Shown here: positions 55,323-64,000 of the stretch, piece by piece
Layout of the letters: every line of letters begins with the position of its first letter
Position numbering within the stretch: the first letter of the stretch is position 1
Assembly: GCF_900130035.1 (NCBI RefSeq)
Contig: NZ_FQXQ01000001.1
Span: 899,075-963,074, forward strand
Source: Wenyingzhuangia marina
Lineage (GTDB): Bacteria; Bacteroidota; Bacteroidia; Flavobacteriales; Flavobacteriaceae
DNA length: 64,000 nt
Reading direction: 5' to 3'
Made by a program: the position numbers and the translations under genes
Notes under the pieces: generated by a model
The model's input: only the letters and a program-made list of their open reading frames with translations
The model's database searches: none
What the model was told of the DNA's origin: nothing

Positions 55323-56675
55323 ATGTCACAAGACATTAGGGTAAAAAAAGGCTTAAATATTAAGCTTAAAGGACAAGCAGCTATGACTACAGCTGCTGTT
55401 TCTCGTTCCGATTTCTACGCTATTAAACCTACAGATTTTCATGGTATTACACCAAAGCTTACAGTAAAAGCAGGTGATGAAGTTGTTGTTGGTGATGTAG
55501 TTTTCTTTTCTAAAGGAAATGACAGGATTAAGTTTACATCTCCTGTAAGTGGAACGGTTAAAGAGATTAAGAGAGGTGCTAAGCGTAAAGTTTTAGCAGT
55601 TATTGTTGAATCTAAACCAGAAGATCAATTTAAGGATTTTGGTGCAGCAAACCCTTTATCGTTAGAAAAAGAAGCTGTGTTAGAAAAGATTTTAGAAAGT
55701 GGAAGTTTTGCTTACGTAAAACAGCGTCCATATGATATTATCGCAAATCCTAAAGATAGTCCAAAAGCTATTTTTGTTTCTTCTTTTGACACAGCCCCTT
55801 TAGGACCTAACTATGCTTTTGCATTAAAGGGAAAAGAGGAAGCTTTTCAAGCAGGAATCAATGCGTTATCAAAATTAACTGAAGGAGCAGTAAACTTATC
55901 TGTTGATGCCAACGAAGCAAGTTTTTTTAGCAAAATTGAAAATGCTAACATTCTTAATGTTTCGGGTAAACACCCTGCAGGGAATGTTGGGACTCAAATT
56001 GCTGCGGTGAATCCTGTAAATCAAGGAGAACGTGTTTGGACGGTTAGTGCTCAAGGAGTGGCTACTATTGGAGAGTTGTTCTTAACAGGAAAGTACAATC
56101 CAATTAAATTGGTTGCTTTGGCAGGTTCTCAGGTTAAAAATCCACAATATTATGCACTGTCTGCTGGTCAAAATATAAAATCATTAATTGAAGAAAATGT
56201 AAATGTTAAAGGTTCTAGAATTATTTCTGGAAATGTTTTAACAGGTACAAAAATTCAATTAGATGACTTTTTAGGTTTTTACGACAATGTGATTACAGTA
56301 ATTCCAGAGGGTGATAAACACCGTTTCTTTGGATGGTTGCCATTTGTTGGTAGTGGTACTATTCATAGTTTTTCTAAAACTTCTTTTGCTTGGTTAAATT
56401 CTGGAAAAGAATATGACTTAAACACAAGTTTAAATGGAGAAGAAAGAGCATTGGTTGTAACTGGTGAAATGGAGAAGGTTGTGCCTTTAGATATTTACCC
56501 ATTACAATTACTAAAAGCTTGTATAGCAAATGATATTGAGAAAATGGAAAATTTAGGGATTTACGAAGTAGCTCCTGAAGATTTTGCTTTGGTTGATTAT
56601 ATCAACACTTCAAAAATTGAAGCTCAAGAAATCATCAGAGAAGGATTAGACTTAATGATTAAAGAAGTAGGATAA
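55323..56675 (+). CDS. nqrA: Na+-translocating NADH:quinone reductase subunit A
   Basis: 450 aa. IRVKKGLNIKLKG at the N-terminus, RSDFYAIKPTDFHGITPKL and FLGWLPFVGSG are NqrA segments. It is the quinone-contacting peripheral subunit on the cytoplasmic face. First gene of a complete six-gene operon; its stop overlaps the nqrB start. Confidence 0.97.
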   Translation: MSQDIRVKKGLNIKLKGQAAMTTAAVSRSDFYAIKPTDFHGITPKLTVKAGDEVVVGDVVFFSKGNDRIKFTSPVSGTVKEIKRGAKRKVLAVIVESKPEDQFKDFGAANPLSLEKEAVLEKILESGSFAYVKQRPYDIIANPKDSPKAIFVSSFDTAPLGPNYAFALKGKEEAFQAGINALSKLTEGAVNLSVDANEASFFSKIENANILNVSGKHPAGNVGTQIAAVNPVNQGERVWTVSAQGVATIGELFLTGKYNPIKLVALAGSQVKNPQYYALSAGQNIKSLIEENVNVKGSRIISGNVLTGTKIQLDDFLGFYDNVITVIPEGDKHRFFGWLPFVGSGTIHSFSKTSFAWLNSGKEYDLNTSLNGEERALVVTGEMEKVVPLDIYPLQLLKACIANDIEKMENLGIYEVAPEDFALVDYINTSKIEAQEIIREGLDLMIKEVG

Positions 56676-57817
56676 TGGATTTTTTAAGAAAGAAATTTGA
56701 CGAAATAAGAAAACCTTTCAACCCGGGAGGTAAATTCGAAAAATTTGCTCCAGCAATAAACTCTATAGATACTCTGATGTTTGTGCCTAAGCACAATACT
56801 CACAAAGGAGCTCATATTAGAGATGGAGTAGATTTAAAAAGAGTAATGGTAACGGTAATATTTGCCTTGTTACCTGCAATGTTCTTTGGTATGTACAACC
56901 TAGGATATCAGCACTTTTCTCAGTTAGGAGAGAGTACTGCCTTTTTAGATTGTATGATCTTTGGAGCATGGAAATTTTTACCAATGTTATTAGTCTCTTA
57001 CGGTGTAGGTTTGGCTATTGAAATTGGTTTTGCAATTTATAACAAACATGAAGTAAACGAAGGATACTTGGTTTCAGGGATGTTAATTCCTTTAATTATG
57101 CCCGTTGATTTTCCTTTATGGATGTTAGCGGTATCTGTAGTTTTTGCTGTGTTTATTGGTAAAGAAGCTTTTGGAGGAACAGGGATGAATATTTTTAACC
57201 CAGCTTTAATCGCTCGTGCTTTTGCATTCTTCTCATACGCTCCACAAATGTCTGGAGATAAAGTTTGGGTTGCTGATGCAAGTACTATTGATGCAGTTTC
57301 TGGTGAAACTATTTTAGGTCAATTGGCAGCAGGTGCTCATAGTAGTTGGTCTGTGTTAGATATGTTCTTAGGTTATGTTCCTGGTTCCGTTGGTGAAACT
57401 TCAGTATTGGCTATTTTAATTGGAGCAGCTATATTAATTGCAACAGGAGTAGGATCATGGAAAATAATGACAGGAGTTGTTATTGGAGGTGCTGCAATGG
57501 GATTAATATTTAATGCTCTAGGATTAAATGCTTTAATGGAATTTCCTTGGTGGCAACACTTATTAGTAGGAGGTTTTGCTTTTGGAGCAGTATTTATGGC
57601 AACAGATCCAGTATCTGGTGCACAAACTGAAAAAGGAAAATGGATTTACGGAATTTTAATTGGTTTCTTTGCAATTATGATTCGTGTATTTAACGGAGCA
57701 TATCCAGAAGGAATGATGATGGCCATTTTATTAATGAACGTTTTTGCTCCAACTGTAGATCACTATGTGATTGCAGGGAATATTAAAAAGCGTAAAAAAC
57801 GTTTAAAAGCTGCATAA
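56675..57817 (+). CDS. nqrB: Na+-translocating NADH:quinone reductase subunit B
   Basis: 380 aa multi-helix membrane subunit. Flavin attachment threonine is T212 in DAVSGETIL, and MATDPVSGAQTEKG matches the NqrB/RnfD motif. It covalently holds FMN and forms part of the sodium channel. The C-terminus is very basic (NIKKRKKRLKAA). Shorter than Vibrio NqrB by tens of residues, mostly at the N-terminus. Confidence 0.97.
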   Translation: MDFLRKKFDEIRKPFNPGGKFEKFAPAINSIDTLMFVPKHNTHKGAHIRDGVDLKRVMVTVIFALLPAMFFGMYNLGYQHFSQLGESTAFLDCMIFGAWKFLPMLLVSYGVGLAIEIGFAIYNKHEVNEGYLVSGMLIPLIMPVDFPLWMLAVSVVFAVFIGKEAFGGTGMNIFNPALIARAFAFFSYAPQMSGDKVWVADASTIDAVSGETILGQLAAGAHSSWSVLDMFLGYVPGSVGETSVLAILIGAAILIATGVGSWKIMTGVVIGGAAMGLIFNALGLNALMEFPWWQHLLVGGFAFGAVFMATDPVSGAQTEKGKWIYGILIGFFAIMIRVFNGAYPEGMMMAILLMNVFAPTVDHYVIAGNIKKRKKRLKAA

Positions 57818-57819
57818 TT

Positions 57820-58518
57820 ATGAATAAGAATAGTAACGCATACACGTTTATCTTTGCAATCATTATTGTAACAATTATTGCAGGATTATTAGCATTTACT
57901 GCTACAAGTTTAAAACCTTTACAGGACACAAACGTAAAAGCAGAAAAAATGCAAAATATATTAGGAACCATTGGGGTTACTGATGTATCGAGAGAAAAAG
58001 CAGAAGTTGAGTTTAACAAATACATCAAAGAGCAATTAGCTTTAAAAAATGATGGACAGGTTGATGCAACTACCGATGCTTTTAAAATTGGTTTGAAGAA
58101 TGAAGTAAAAAAGGACGATGAAAATCAACGTTATCCCTTATATATAGCTGAAAAAGATGGTGAAACTTTTTACATTGTTCCTTTATATGGAGCAGGTCTT
58201 TGGGATGCTATATGGGGATATATAGCTTTGGCTTCTGATAAAAACACAATTGTAGGTGCTAACTTTGATCACAAAGGTGAAACTCCAGGTTTGGGAGCAG
58301 AAATTACTACAGATTGGTTTCAGGCACAATTCAAAGGAAAGAAAATTTTAGATGAATCAAATAATTTTGTTTCAGTAACAGCGGTAAAAGGTGGGGCTAA
58401 ATCAGGAGATACTCATGGCGTAGATGCTATTTCAGGAGGAACAATTACTTCTGATGGAGTTTCTAAAATGATCAGTGAACGTTTGTCACATTATTTACCT
58501 TATTTTAAAAATAACTAG
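57820..58518 (+). CDS. nqrC: Na+-translocating NADH:quinone reductase subunit C
   Basis: 232 aa. One N-terminal helix (about 9-30), then a periplasmic FMN domain. The flavin-carrying threonine is T208 in the SGGTITSD motif. [12 protein letters not shown] and [12 protein letters not shown] are conserved. Starts 2 nt after nqrB. Confidence 0.97.
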   Translation: MNKNSNAYTFIFAIIIVTIIAGLLAFTATSLKPLQDTNVKAEKMQNILGTIGVTDVSREKAEVEFNKYIKEQLALKNDGQVDATTDAFKIGLKNEVKKDDENQRYPLYIAEKDGETFYIVPLYGAGLWDAIWGYIALASDKNTIVGANFDHKGETPGLGAEITTDWFQAQFKGKKILDESNNFVSVTAVKGGAKSGDTHGVDAISGGTITSDGVSKMISERLSHYLPYFKNN

Positions 58519-58520
58519 TC

Positions 58521-59195
58521 ATGGCAGAAGGAAAAGAAGCATTATTTTCAAAGCAAAATAAAGCGTTATTATCAGATCCATTAAATGATAATAACCCAAT
58601 TTCAGTTCAAGTATTAGGTATATGTTCAGCGTTGGCAATTACTGTGCAGTTAAAACCAGCAGTTGTAATGTCTTTAGCCGTATTATTTGTGGTTATAGCC
58701 TCTAACGTCATCGTATCTTTAATACGTAATTTAATTCCTGGGCGTATTCGTATTATCGTTCAATTATTAATTGTTGCCTCTTTGGTAATTTTAGTTGACC
58801 AAGTATTAAAAGCTTATGCATATGATGTAAGTAAAGAATTATCAGTATTCGTAGGATTAATTATTACCAACTGTATTGTAATGGGACGTTTAGAAGCATT
58901 CGCTTTGGCTAACGGACCTTGGAAATCTTTCTTAGATGGAGTAGGAAACGGTGCGGGTTATGCATTAATATTGGTATTGGTAGCTGTATTTAGAGAATTG
59001 TTAGGGTCTGGTAAATTATTCGGAATTGAGATTTTAGGACATAAGGCGAAAACATTAGCAGAGTCTACAGGTTTATATTCTTTAGGGTATGAAAACAACG
59101 GATTTATGTTATTGTCTCCAATGGCATTAATTACAGTTGGAATTATCATTTGGGTACAGCGTTCTAAGAACAGAAAATTAATTGAACAACACTAA
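58521..59195 (+). CDS. nqrD: Na+-translocating NADH:quinone reductase subunit D
   Basis: 224 aa with six predicted helices. [18 protein letters not shown] and [18 protein letters not shown] (the latter carrying the Cys that coordinates the intramembrane iron centre with NqrE) match. Starts 2 nt after nqrC. Confidence 0.97.
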   Translation: MAEGKEALFSKQNKALLSDPLNDNNPISVQVLGICSALAITVQLKPAVVMSLAVLFVVIASNVIVSLIRNLIPGRIRIIVQLLIVASLVILVDQVLKAYAYDVSKELSVFVGLIITNCIVMGRLEAFALANGPWKSFLDGVGNGAGYALILVLVAVFRELLGSGKLFGIEILGHKAKTLAESTGLYSLGYENNGFMLLSPMALITVGIIIWVQRSKNRKLIEQH

Positions 59196-59209
59196 AATCT
59201 ATAGTTACG

Positions 59210-59824
59210 ATGGAATATATTAACATCTTTGTAAAAAGTATATTTATTGATAACATGGTATTTGCATATTTCTTAGGAATGTGTTCATACTTAGCAGTAT
59301 CAAAAACAGTAAATACAGCTGTAGGTTTAGGAGCGGCAGTAGTATTTGTATTGTCTATTACAGTTCCTGTAAACTTTTTAATAGACTCATATTTATTAAA
59401 ACCAGGAGCTTTATCTTGGCTAGGAGAAGAGTACGCTAGTATTGATTTATCATTCTTAAGTTTTATCATGTTTATTGCAGTAATTGCATCTATGGTACAG
59501 TTGGTAGAAATGATTGTTGAGCGTTTTGCTCCTGCATTATACGGAGCATTAGGTATTTTCTTACCATTAATTGCGGTAAACTGTGCAATTTTAGGAGGTT
59601 CTTTATTTATGCAACAAAAAGATTTTGCCAATGTTGGTGAATCTGCAGTATATGGTTTAGGATCAGGAATTGGATGGTTATTAGCTATTGTAGCTATTGC
59701 TGCTATTAGAGAAAAAATCGCATATTCTCATATTCCAGGACCTTTAAAAGGTTTAGGAATTACTTTCATCATTACTGGTTTAATGGCGATTGGGTTTATG
59801 AGTTTCTCAGGAATCAAATTATAA
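59210..59824 (+). CDS. nqrE: Na+-translocating NADH:quinone reductase subunit E
   Basis: 204 aa with six helices. [18 protein letters not shown] (Cys ligand) and [18 protein letters not shown] (second Cys) are the hallmark helices; NqrD and NqrE form an inverted pair. Starts 14 nt after nqrD. Confidence 0.97.
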   Translation: MEYINIFVKSIFIDNMVFAYFLGMCSYLAVSKTVNTAVGLGAAVVFVLSITVPVNFLIDSYLLKPGALSWLGEEYASIDLSFLSFIMFIAVIASMVQLVEMIVERFAPALYGALGIFLPLIAVNCAILGGSLFMQQKDFANVGESAVYGLGSGIGWLLAIVAIAAIREKIAYSHIPGPLKGLGITFIITGLMAIGFMSFSGIKL

Positions 59825-59845
59825 TAATAAAGAACAGATATAATT

Positions 59846-61141
59846 ATGAATGTAATTGCAATTAGTATCGTTGTTTTCTTGATTATTGTTTTAATCTTAG
59901 TAAGTATTTTATTAGGAGCTAAAGCAAAACTATTACCATCAGGAAAAGTAAAAGTTACGATCAACGGAGAAAAAACAATTGAAGTAGATACAGGAAGTTC
60001 TTTATTAGCAACTTTAGGTAACGAAAAAATATTTTTACCATCAGCTTGTGGTGGAGGTGGAACTTGTTTACAGTGTGAATGTCACGTTCACTCTGGTGGT
60101 GGTGAGGCTTTGCCTACAGAAACACCTCACTTTACTCGTAAAGAGTTAGCAAAAGGTGCTCGTTTAGGATGTCAGGTAAAAGTTAAAAATGATATGGAAA
60201 TTTCTATTCCAGAAGAAATTTTCGGAATTAAGAAATGGGAAGCTACTGTGGTTCGTAACTATAACGTAGCATCATTTATTAAGGAATTTGTAGTAGAAAT
60301 TCCAGAAGATATGGATTACAAAGCAGGAGGATATATTCAAATTGAAATTCCACCTTGTGAAGTAAAATATTCGGACATGGACATTACAGCTCACCCAACG
60401 GATCACCCAGGGGAGCCTGATAAATTCCAAACAGAATGGGAAAAGTTTGGTTTATGGCCATTGGTAATGAAAAATCCAGAAACAGTAGAGCGTGCTTATT
60501 CTATGGCTTCTTACCCTGCCGAAGGAAGAGAGATTATGTTGAATGTACGTGTGGCATGTCCTCCTTTCGATAGAGTAAAAGGTGGATGGATGGATGTAAA
60601 TCCAGGAATTGCTTCTTCTTATGTATTTAACCAAAAGCCAGGAGATAAAGTAACTATTTCAGGACCTTACGGAGAATTCTTTATCAATGAAGAGTCTGAT
60701 GCAGAAATGATTTATATTGGTGGTGGAGCTGGTATGGCACCAATGAGATCTCACTTATATGAATTATTCCATACGATGAAAACAGGTCGTAAAGTATCTT
60801 ATTGGTATGGAGGTCGTTCTAAACGTGAGTTATTCTATATTCACTATTTTGAAGACTTAATGAAGAAATTCCCTAACTTCCAATTATATTTAGTATTGTC
60901 AGAACCATTAGAGGAAGATAATTGGAAAGTAAAGAAAGATATTCATGATAAAGAAGGTGATGGATTTGTAGGATTTGTTCACCAATCATTAATAGATAAT
61001 TACTTAAATGATCATGAGGCTCCAGAAGATGTAGAATTTTACTTCTGTGGACCACCAATGATGAACCAAGCAGTAGTTAAAATGTGTGATGATTTTGGAG
61101 TGCCAAAAGAAAACGTACGTTTTGATGACTTTGGGGGGTAA
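59846..61141 (+). CDS. nqrF: Na+-translocating NADH:quinone reductase subunit F
   Basis: 431 aa. One N-terminal helix (5-24), a plant-type ferredoxin domain with [2Fe-2S] cysteines C68, C74, C77 and C109, then FAD- and NADH-binding domains (RAYSMASYP, GGGAGMAPMRSHL, FYFCGPPMM). It is the NADH entry point of the pump. Last gene of the nqr operon, with a terminator 16 nt after the stop. Confidence 0.98.
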   Translation: MNVIAISIVVFLIIVLILVSILLGAKAKLLPSGKVKVTINGEKTIEVDTGSSLLATLGNEKIFLPSACGGGGTCLQCECHVHSGGGEALPTETPHFTRKELAKGARLGCQVKVKNDMEISIPEEIFGIKKWEATVVRNYNVASFIKEFVVEIPEDMDYKAGGYIQIEIPPCEVKYSDMDITAHPTDHPGEPDKFQTEWEKFGLWPLVMKNPETVERAYSMASYPAEGREIMLNVRVACPPFDRVKGGWMDVNPGIASSYVFNQKPGDKVTISGPYGEFFINEESDAEMIYIGGGAGMAPMRSHLYELFHTMKTGRKVSYWYGGRSKRELFYIHYFEDLMKKFPNFQLYLVLSEPLEEDNWKVKKDIHDKEGDGFVGFVHQSLIDNYLNDHEAPEDVEFYFCGPPMMNQAVVKMCDDFGVPKENVRFDDFGG

Positions 61142-61157
61142 TTTACCTTTTACATAT

Positions 61158-61196
61158 AAAAAAAGCTTTTTAGATTTTCTAAAAAGCTTTTTTTAT
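61158..61196 (+). terminator. Terminator of the nqr operon
   Basis: AAAAAGCTTTTTAGA-TTT-TCTAAAAAGCTTTTT followed by TTATTTTT. Confidence 0.85.
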
Positions 61197-61246
61197 TTTT
61201 AGTCACTAATCATTTTTAATAAAGATATACCTATTAATTTAATTGC

Positions 61247-63412
61247 ATGAATAAATCAAACCTAATATTTTTTATAGTTAGTTTATATACTGTTATTACA
61301 GTATCACAAAAAAAGGACATCACCTTAAATGATATTTGGAGTGGTGAGTTTAGAACAAAAAGTATAGATGAAATTCGTTGGTTAAATAATGATAAAGAAT
61401 ATACCGTACTAAATTGGGATCCTATAACAAAATCAAGTACAGTAGATTTATATGATTATAATTCGAATATCAAAAAGAAAACAATTGTTAGGTCTTCGTT
61501 TTTAAATATTAAGCCTTTTTCAGATTATTCATTCAATAAAAATGAAGATAAATTGGTGTTAACCACAGAAATGGAATCTATTTATAGAAGATCGTCTTTA
61601 GCAAAATATTATATATATGATTTAAATACTTTAGAATCTACTTTGGTCGATGATAGAAAAATTCAAGAACCTACATTTTCTCCTTCTGGAGATGCTTTGG
61701 CTTATGTATGTGAAAATAATATCTACATCAAAAACCTGAATACAAATGTTACTATTCAGATTACTTCGGATGGAGAAAAGAACAAAATCATTAACGGAAT
61801 TACAGATTGGGTGTATGAAGAGGAGTTTGAATTTGTTCGTGCTTTTGAATGGAATAAAACAGGAACCCAATTGGCCTATATAAAGTTTGATGAAACCAAT
61901 GTGCCAGAATTTTCTATGGATGTTTACGGCCAAGATTTGTATCCAAAACAACAAGTGTTTAAATATCCAAAAGCAGGCGAAAACAATTCAATAGTGTCTC
62001 TTTATAATTATCATATTTCATCAAAAGAAACTTCAAAAATTAATTTTCCTGAGAGTCCATATTATATTCCCAGAATTAAGTTTACTGAAAAAGAGAATGT
62101 ATTAAGTGTTCAAACGCTTAATAGGCATCAAAATAATTTGAACTTATATTTTTGTGATGTTGAGAAGAATCAAGTCAATCTTGTGTTGAATGAAAAAGAT
62201 GATGCTTATATTGATATCACTAATAACCTTACATTTTTAAACGATAATAGTTTTTTGTGGACAAGTGAAAAGGATGGATACAATCATATTTACCATTATT
62301 CAAAATCAGTAGCTTTAAAAAAACAAATCACCAAGGGCAATTGGGAGGTTACAGATTTTTATGGTTATAATTCAAAAAATGAAACGCTCTATTATCAATC
62401 TACAGAAAATGGAAATATCAATAGAAATGTTTACGCCATCAATTTAAAAGGTAAAAATAAAATAAGATTAACTAAAAAAACTGGAACCAATTCAGCAACC
62501 TTTAGTGCGGGATACACTTATTTCATCAATAAATTTTCTAACGCTACAACTCCTTATATATATACACTAAATAATACAAGTAAAGCAGAACAAATAAAAG
62601 AGTTGATTAATAATAATCAATTACTAAGAAAACTAGAAAGTTATCATATTTCTAATAAAGAGTTTTCTACCATAAATGTCAATGGGAATGATTTAAATAT
62701 GTGGATGTTAAAACCTGTAGATTTTAATGAACAAAAACAATATCCTGTATTAATGTATCAATATAGTGGACCAGGTTCTCAAGAAGTAGTGAATAGGTGG
62801 CATAGTGCAAATGATTATTGGTATCAGCTTTTAGCAGCTAAAGGATATATTATCGTTTGTGTAGATGGTAGAGGAACTGGTTTTAAAGGTGCCGATTTTA
62901 AAAAAGTTACTTATAAAGAATTAGGTAAGTACGAAGTAGAAGATCAAATTCAAGCAGCCAAACAATTAGGGATGCTTTCATATGTAGATAAAAATAGAAT
63001 AGGTATTTGGGGATGGAGCTTTGGAGGTTTTATGAGTAGTAATTGTATTTTAAAAGGAAACGATATTTTTAAAATGGCTATAGCGGTTGCCCCGGTAACA
63101 AGTTGGAGGTTTTATGATACTATATATACTGAAAGATATATGCAAACACCACAAGAAAATCCTACAGGTTATGACTTAAATTCTCCTTTAAACTATGCAG
63201 ATCAATTAAAAGGGAAGTTTTTATTAGTTCATGGTTCTGCTGATGATAATGTACATGTGCAAAACTCAATGCGATTAATCAATCAATTAGTCAATCATAA
63301 CAAACAATTTGATTGGGCTATTTATCCAGATAAGAACCATGGAATATACGGAGGAAACACAAGATTGCAGTTGTATACTAAGATGACAAATTTTATTGAG
63401 CAGTCTTTGTAA
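61247..63412 (+). CDS. S9-family prolyl oligopeptidase (dipeptidyl peptidase IV-like)
   Basis: 721 aa. Short hydrophobic N-terminus (IFFIVSLYTVITVSQ) is a likely signal peptide. N-terminal beta-propeller domain (about 40-480), then an alpha/beta hydrolase. Catalytic triad: S591 (GWSFGG), D667 (SADDN) and H698 (NHGIYG). DPP4-type EEFEFVRAFEW (E-E motif, binding the substrate amino terminus) is present near residues 190-200. It removes X-Pro dipeptides in the periplasm. Single gene after the nqr operon. Confidence 0.95.
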   Translation: MNKSNLIFFIVSLYTVITVSQKKDITLNDIWSGEFRTKSIDEIRWLNNDKEYTVLNWDPITKSSTVDLYDYNSNIKKKTIVRSSFLNIKPFSDYSFNKNEDKLVLTTEMESIYRRSSLAKYYIYDLNTLESTLVDDRKIQEPTFSPSGDALAYVCENNIYIKNLNTNVTIQITSDGEKNKIINGITDWVYEEEFEFVRAFEWNKTGTQLAYIKFDETNVPEFSMDVYGQDLYPKQQVFKYPKAGENNSIVSLYNYHISSKETSKINFPESPYYIPRIKFTEKENVLSVQTLNRHQNNLNLYFCDVEKNQVNLVLNEKDDAYIDITNNLTFLNDNSFLWTSEKDGYNHIYHYSKSVALKKQITKGNWEVTDFYGYNSKNETLYYQSTENGNINRNVYAINLKGKNKIRLTKKTGTNSATFSAGYTYFINKFSNATTPYIYTLNNTSKAEQIKELINNNQLLRKLESYHISNKEFSTINVNGNDLNMWMLKPVDFNEQKQYPVLMYQYSGPGSQEVVNRWHSANDYWYQLLAAKGYIIVCVDGRGTGFKGADFKKVTYKELGKYEVEDQIQAAKQLGMLSYVDKNRIGIWGWSFGGFMSSNCILKGNDIFKMAIAVAPVTSWRFYDTIYTERYMQTPQENPTGYDLNSPLNYADQLKGKFLLVHGSADDNVHVQNSMRLINQLVNHNKQFDWAIYPDKNHGIYGGNTRLQLYTKMTNFIEQSL

Positions 63413-63446
63413 GTATAATTTAAGAGATGTAATAAGAAGAATGAAT

Positions 63447-63481
63447 AAAAAAGAGACTTCTATAATAGGTCTCTTTTTTTG
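63447..63481 (+). terminator. Terminator after the S9 peptidase gene
   Basis: AAAAAAGAGAC-TTCTATAATAG-GTCTCTTTTTTT, about 35 nt after the stop. Confidence 0.82.
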
Positions 63482-63759
63482 TTTTAGGGATGTTTTTATA
63501 AGAAAGATGGTAGTTTTCATTTAGTAAGTGATATAGTTTTTAGGTACTGATTAAATGTCTTCAGAGGAGGTTATGGATTACTAAGAGAAGTTTGAGTATG
63601 ATATATAGGAGTTATTAAAGGGTTTTAACTCCTAAAATGATGCTAATAATAAAAATAATTTAGGATGTAATAATCGATAAATAAGGCTGTTAAGATGCTT
63701 GGTTAAAAAAAGTCAAAAAATAGTTAAAGATATATTAGGAAATAAAGTTAAAAGGTGCG

Positions 63760-63767
63760 TATCTTTG
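63760..63767 (+). promoter_or_regulatory. Upstream promoter P1 of the terminal region
   Basis: TATCTTTG, followed by CACCCGC; the same TTTGCAyCCGC context recurs at P2. No clear -33 box. Confidence 0.5.
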
Positions 63768-63892
63768 CACCCGCAACGGCGATCAGGTAACTGTTTAAAG
63801 GAGCGAAAAAGTTCAGATACATTAGGGGTTTTATTGGTAATTAAGTTTACTATTTAAGGCAAAAAAAGATTTAAAAAAAATTTTAAATTTTA

Positions 63893-63925
63893 TTTGTTTT
63901 AGAAGAAATAAAGTTCTTATATTTG
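63893..63925 (+). promoter_or_regulatory. Downstream promoter P2 of the terminal region
   Basis: TTTG (63893-63896), 21 nt, TATATTTG (63918-63925): both boxes match the Bacteroidetes consensus. An A/T-only tract (63861-63890) just upstream resembles an UP element, typical of rRNA promoters. Confidence 0.65.
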
Positions 63926-64000
63926 CATCCGCTTAGCGAAGCAGCTAGGTTGTTAACTCATAACTGAGTTAGTGAAAACAAGACACGCGATGCGTGAAGT

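Larger units (their letters stand above)
63482..64000. other. Non-coding region ahead of a probable stable-RNA operon
   Basis: About 520 nt without a credible reading frame. It holds two promoter cores (63760-63767 and 63893-63925), an AT-rich tract between them, and small leader hairpins after the second (AACTCATAACTGAGTT at 63955-63970 and CACGCGATGCGTG near 63984-63996). No tRNA or 16S sequence begins before the window ends. Confidence 0.5.

Noticed and set aside
59164..59631. 155-aa minus-strand frame opposite nqrE
   Set aside because: Shadow of nqrE; Thr/Asn/Lys composition is typical of reverse-strand reading of membrane-protein codons.

Overview
The window comes from an AT-rich member of the Bacteroidota, almost certainly a (marine-type) flavobacterium. 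The evidence is the Bacteroidetes-type promoter motif (TAnnTTTG) upstream of many genes and few clear Shine-Dalgarno sequences. It is also supported by type IX secretion features (a plug-family protein and a metalloprotease with a C-terminal sorting domain), families largely confined to the phylum (DUF3127, DUF3078, DUF2480, NRDE plus DUF6695-like), and a six-gene Na+-pumping NADH:quinone reductase operon. I saw no transposase, phage, CRISPR array, tRNA or rRNA gene. It reads as mostly core chromosome. Species is not assignable from sequence alone.

Layout. 1-3049: 3' part of a gene fusing GatB to an aspartyl-tRNA synthetase. 3124-4204: tandem pair of paralogous orphan genes. 4222-12269 (minus): thiamin operon in transcription order TPP riboswitch, thiS, thiC, thiE/tenI-like, thiD, four-helix-bundle gene, thiE, thiG, thiH, thiF-rhodanese. 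12399-13358: secreted M28 peptidase. 13409-20919 (minus): rlmN, queA, a mazG-like/small membrane protein/aroA operon, aat, a DUF3127 ssDNA-binding-like gene, a family 9 glycosyltransferase and an NlpC/P60-LysM lipoprotein. 20972-29583 (plus): DMT transporter, yicC, gmk, DUF3050, nadD, M23 peptidase, GH3-family enzyme, M43 protease, rsmI. 30698-35507: leuC, leuD, a second-type LeuA homologue, leuB. 35567-37636 (minus): a protein with a terpene-cyclase-like DxDD motif and an EEP nuclease-family protein. 37779-42522: hflX, then (minus) marC, DUF3124, and a sufE/sufT-like/DUF2480/DUF3078 cluster. 42627-53827: PfkB kinase, purF, ppc, tilS, two small membrane proteins, pabB, NRDE, a DUF6695-like protein, apaG. 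53875-55110: T9SS plug protein. 55323-61141: nqrABCDEF. 61247-63412: S9 prolyl peptidase. 63481-64000: no gene, but two tandem strong promoters whose transcript runs off the window, most likely toward a stable RNA operon.

Genes that work together: the thi operon is a nearly complete de novo thiamin phosphate pathway (HMP-P from ThiC; thiazole from ThiS/F/G/H; coupling by ThiE; phosphorylation by ThiD) under one riboswitch. LeuCDB plus the LeuA homologue serve leucine-type chain elongation. NqrA-F is a complete redox-driven sodium pump. SufE and the SufT-like protein serve Fe-S assembly.

Most interesting points: (1) the GatB-AspRS fusion, which could act as a covalently tethered transamidosome; its AspRS half carries a His at the position linked to non-discriminating AspRS, and its linker is built from the same short repeat seen in several intergenic regions; (2) the orphan DxDD protein; (3) the tandem orphan pair; (4) a four-helix-bundle gene and an intergenic repeat element lodged in the thiamin operon; (5) two genes whose promoter geometry predicts leaderless mRNAs.
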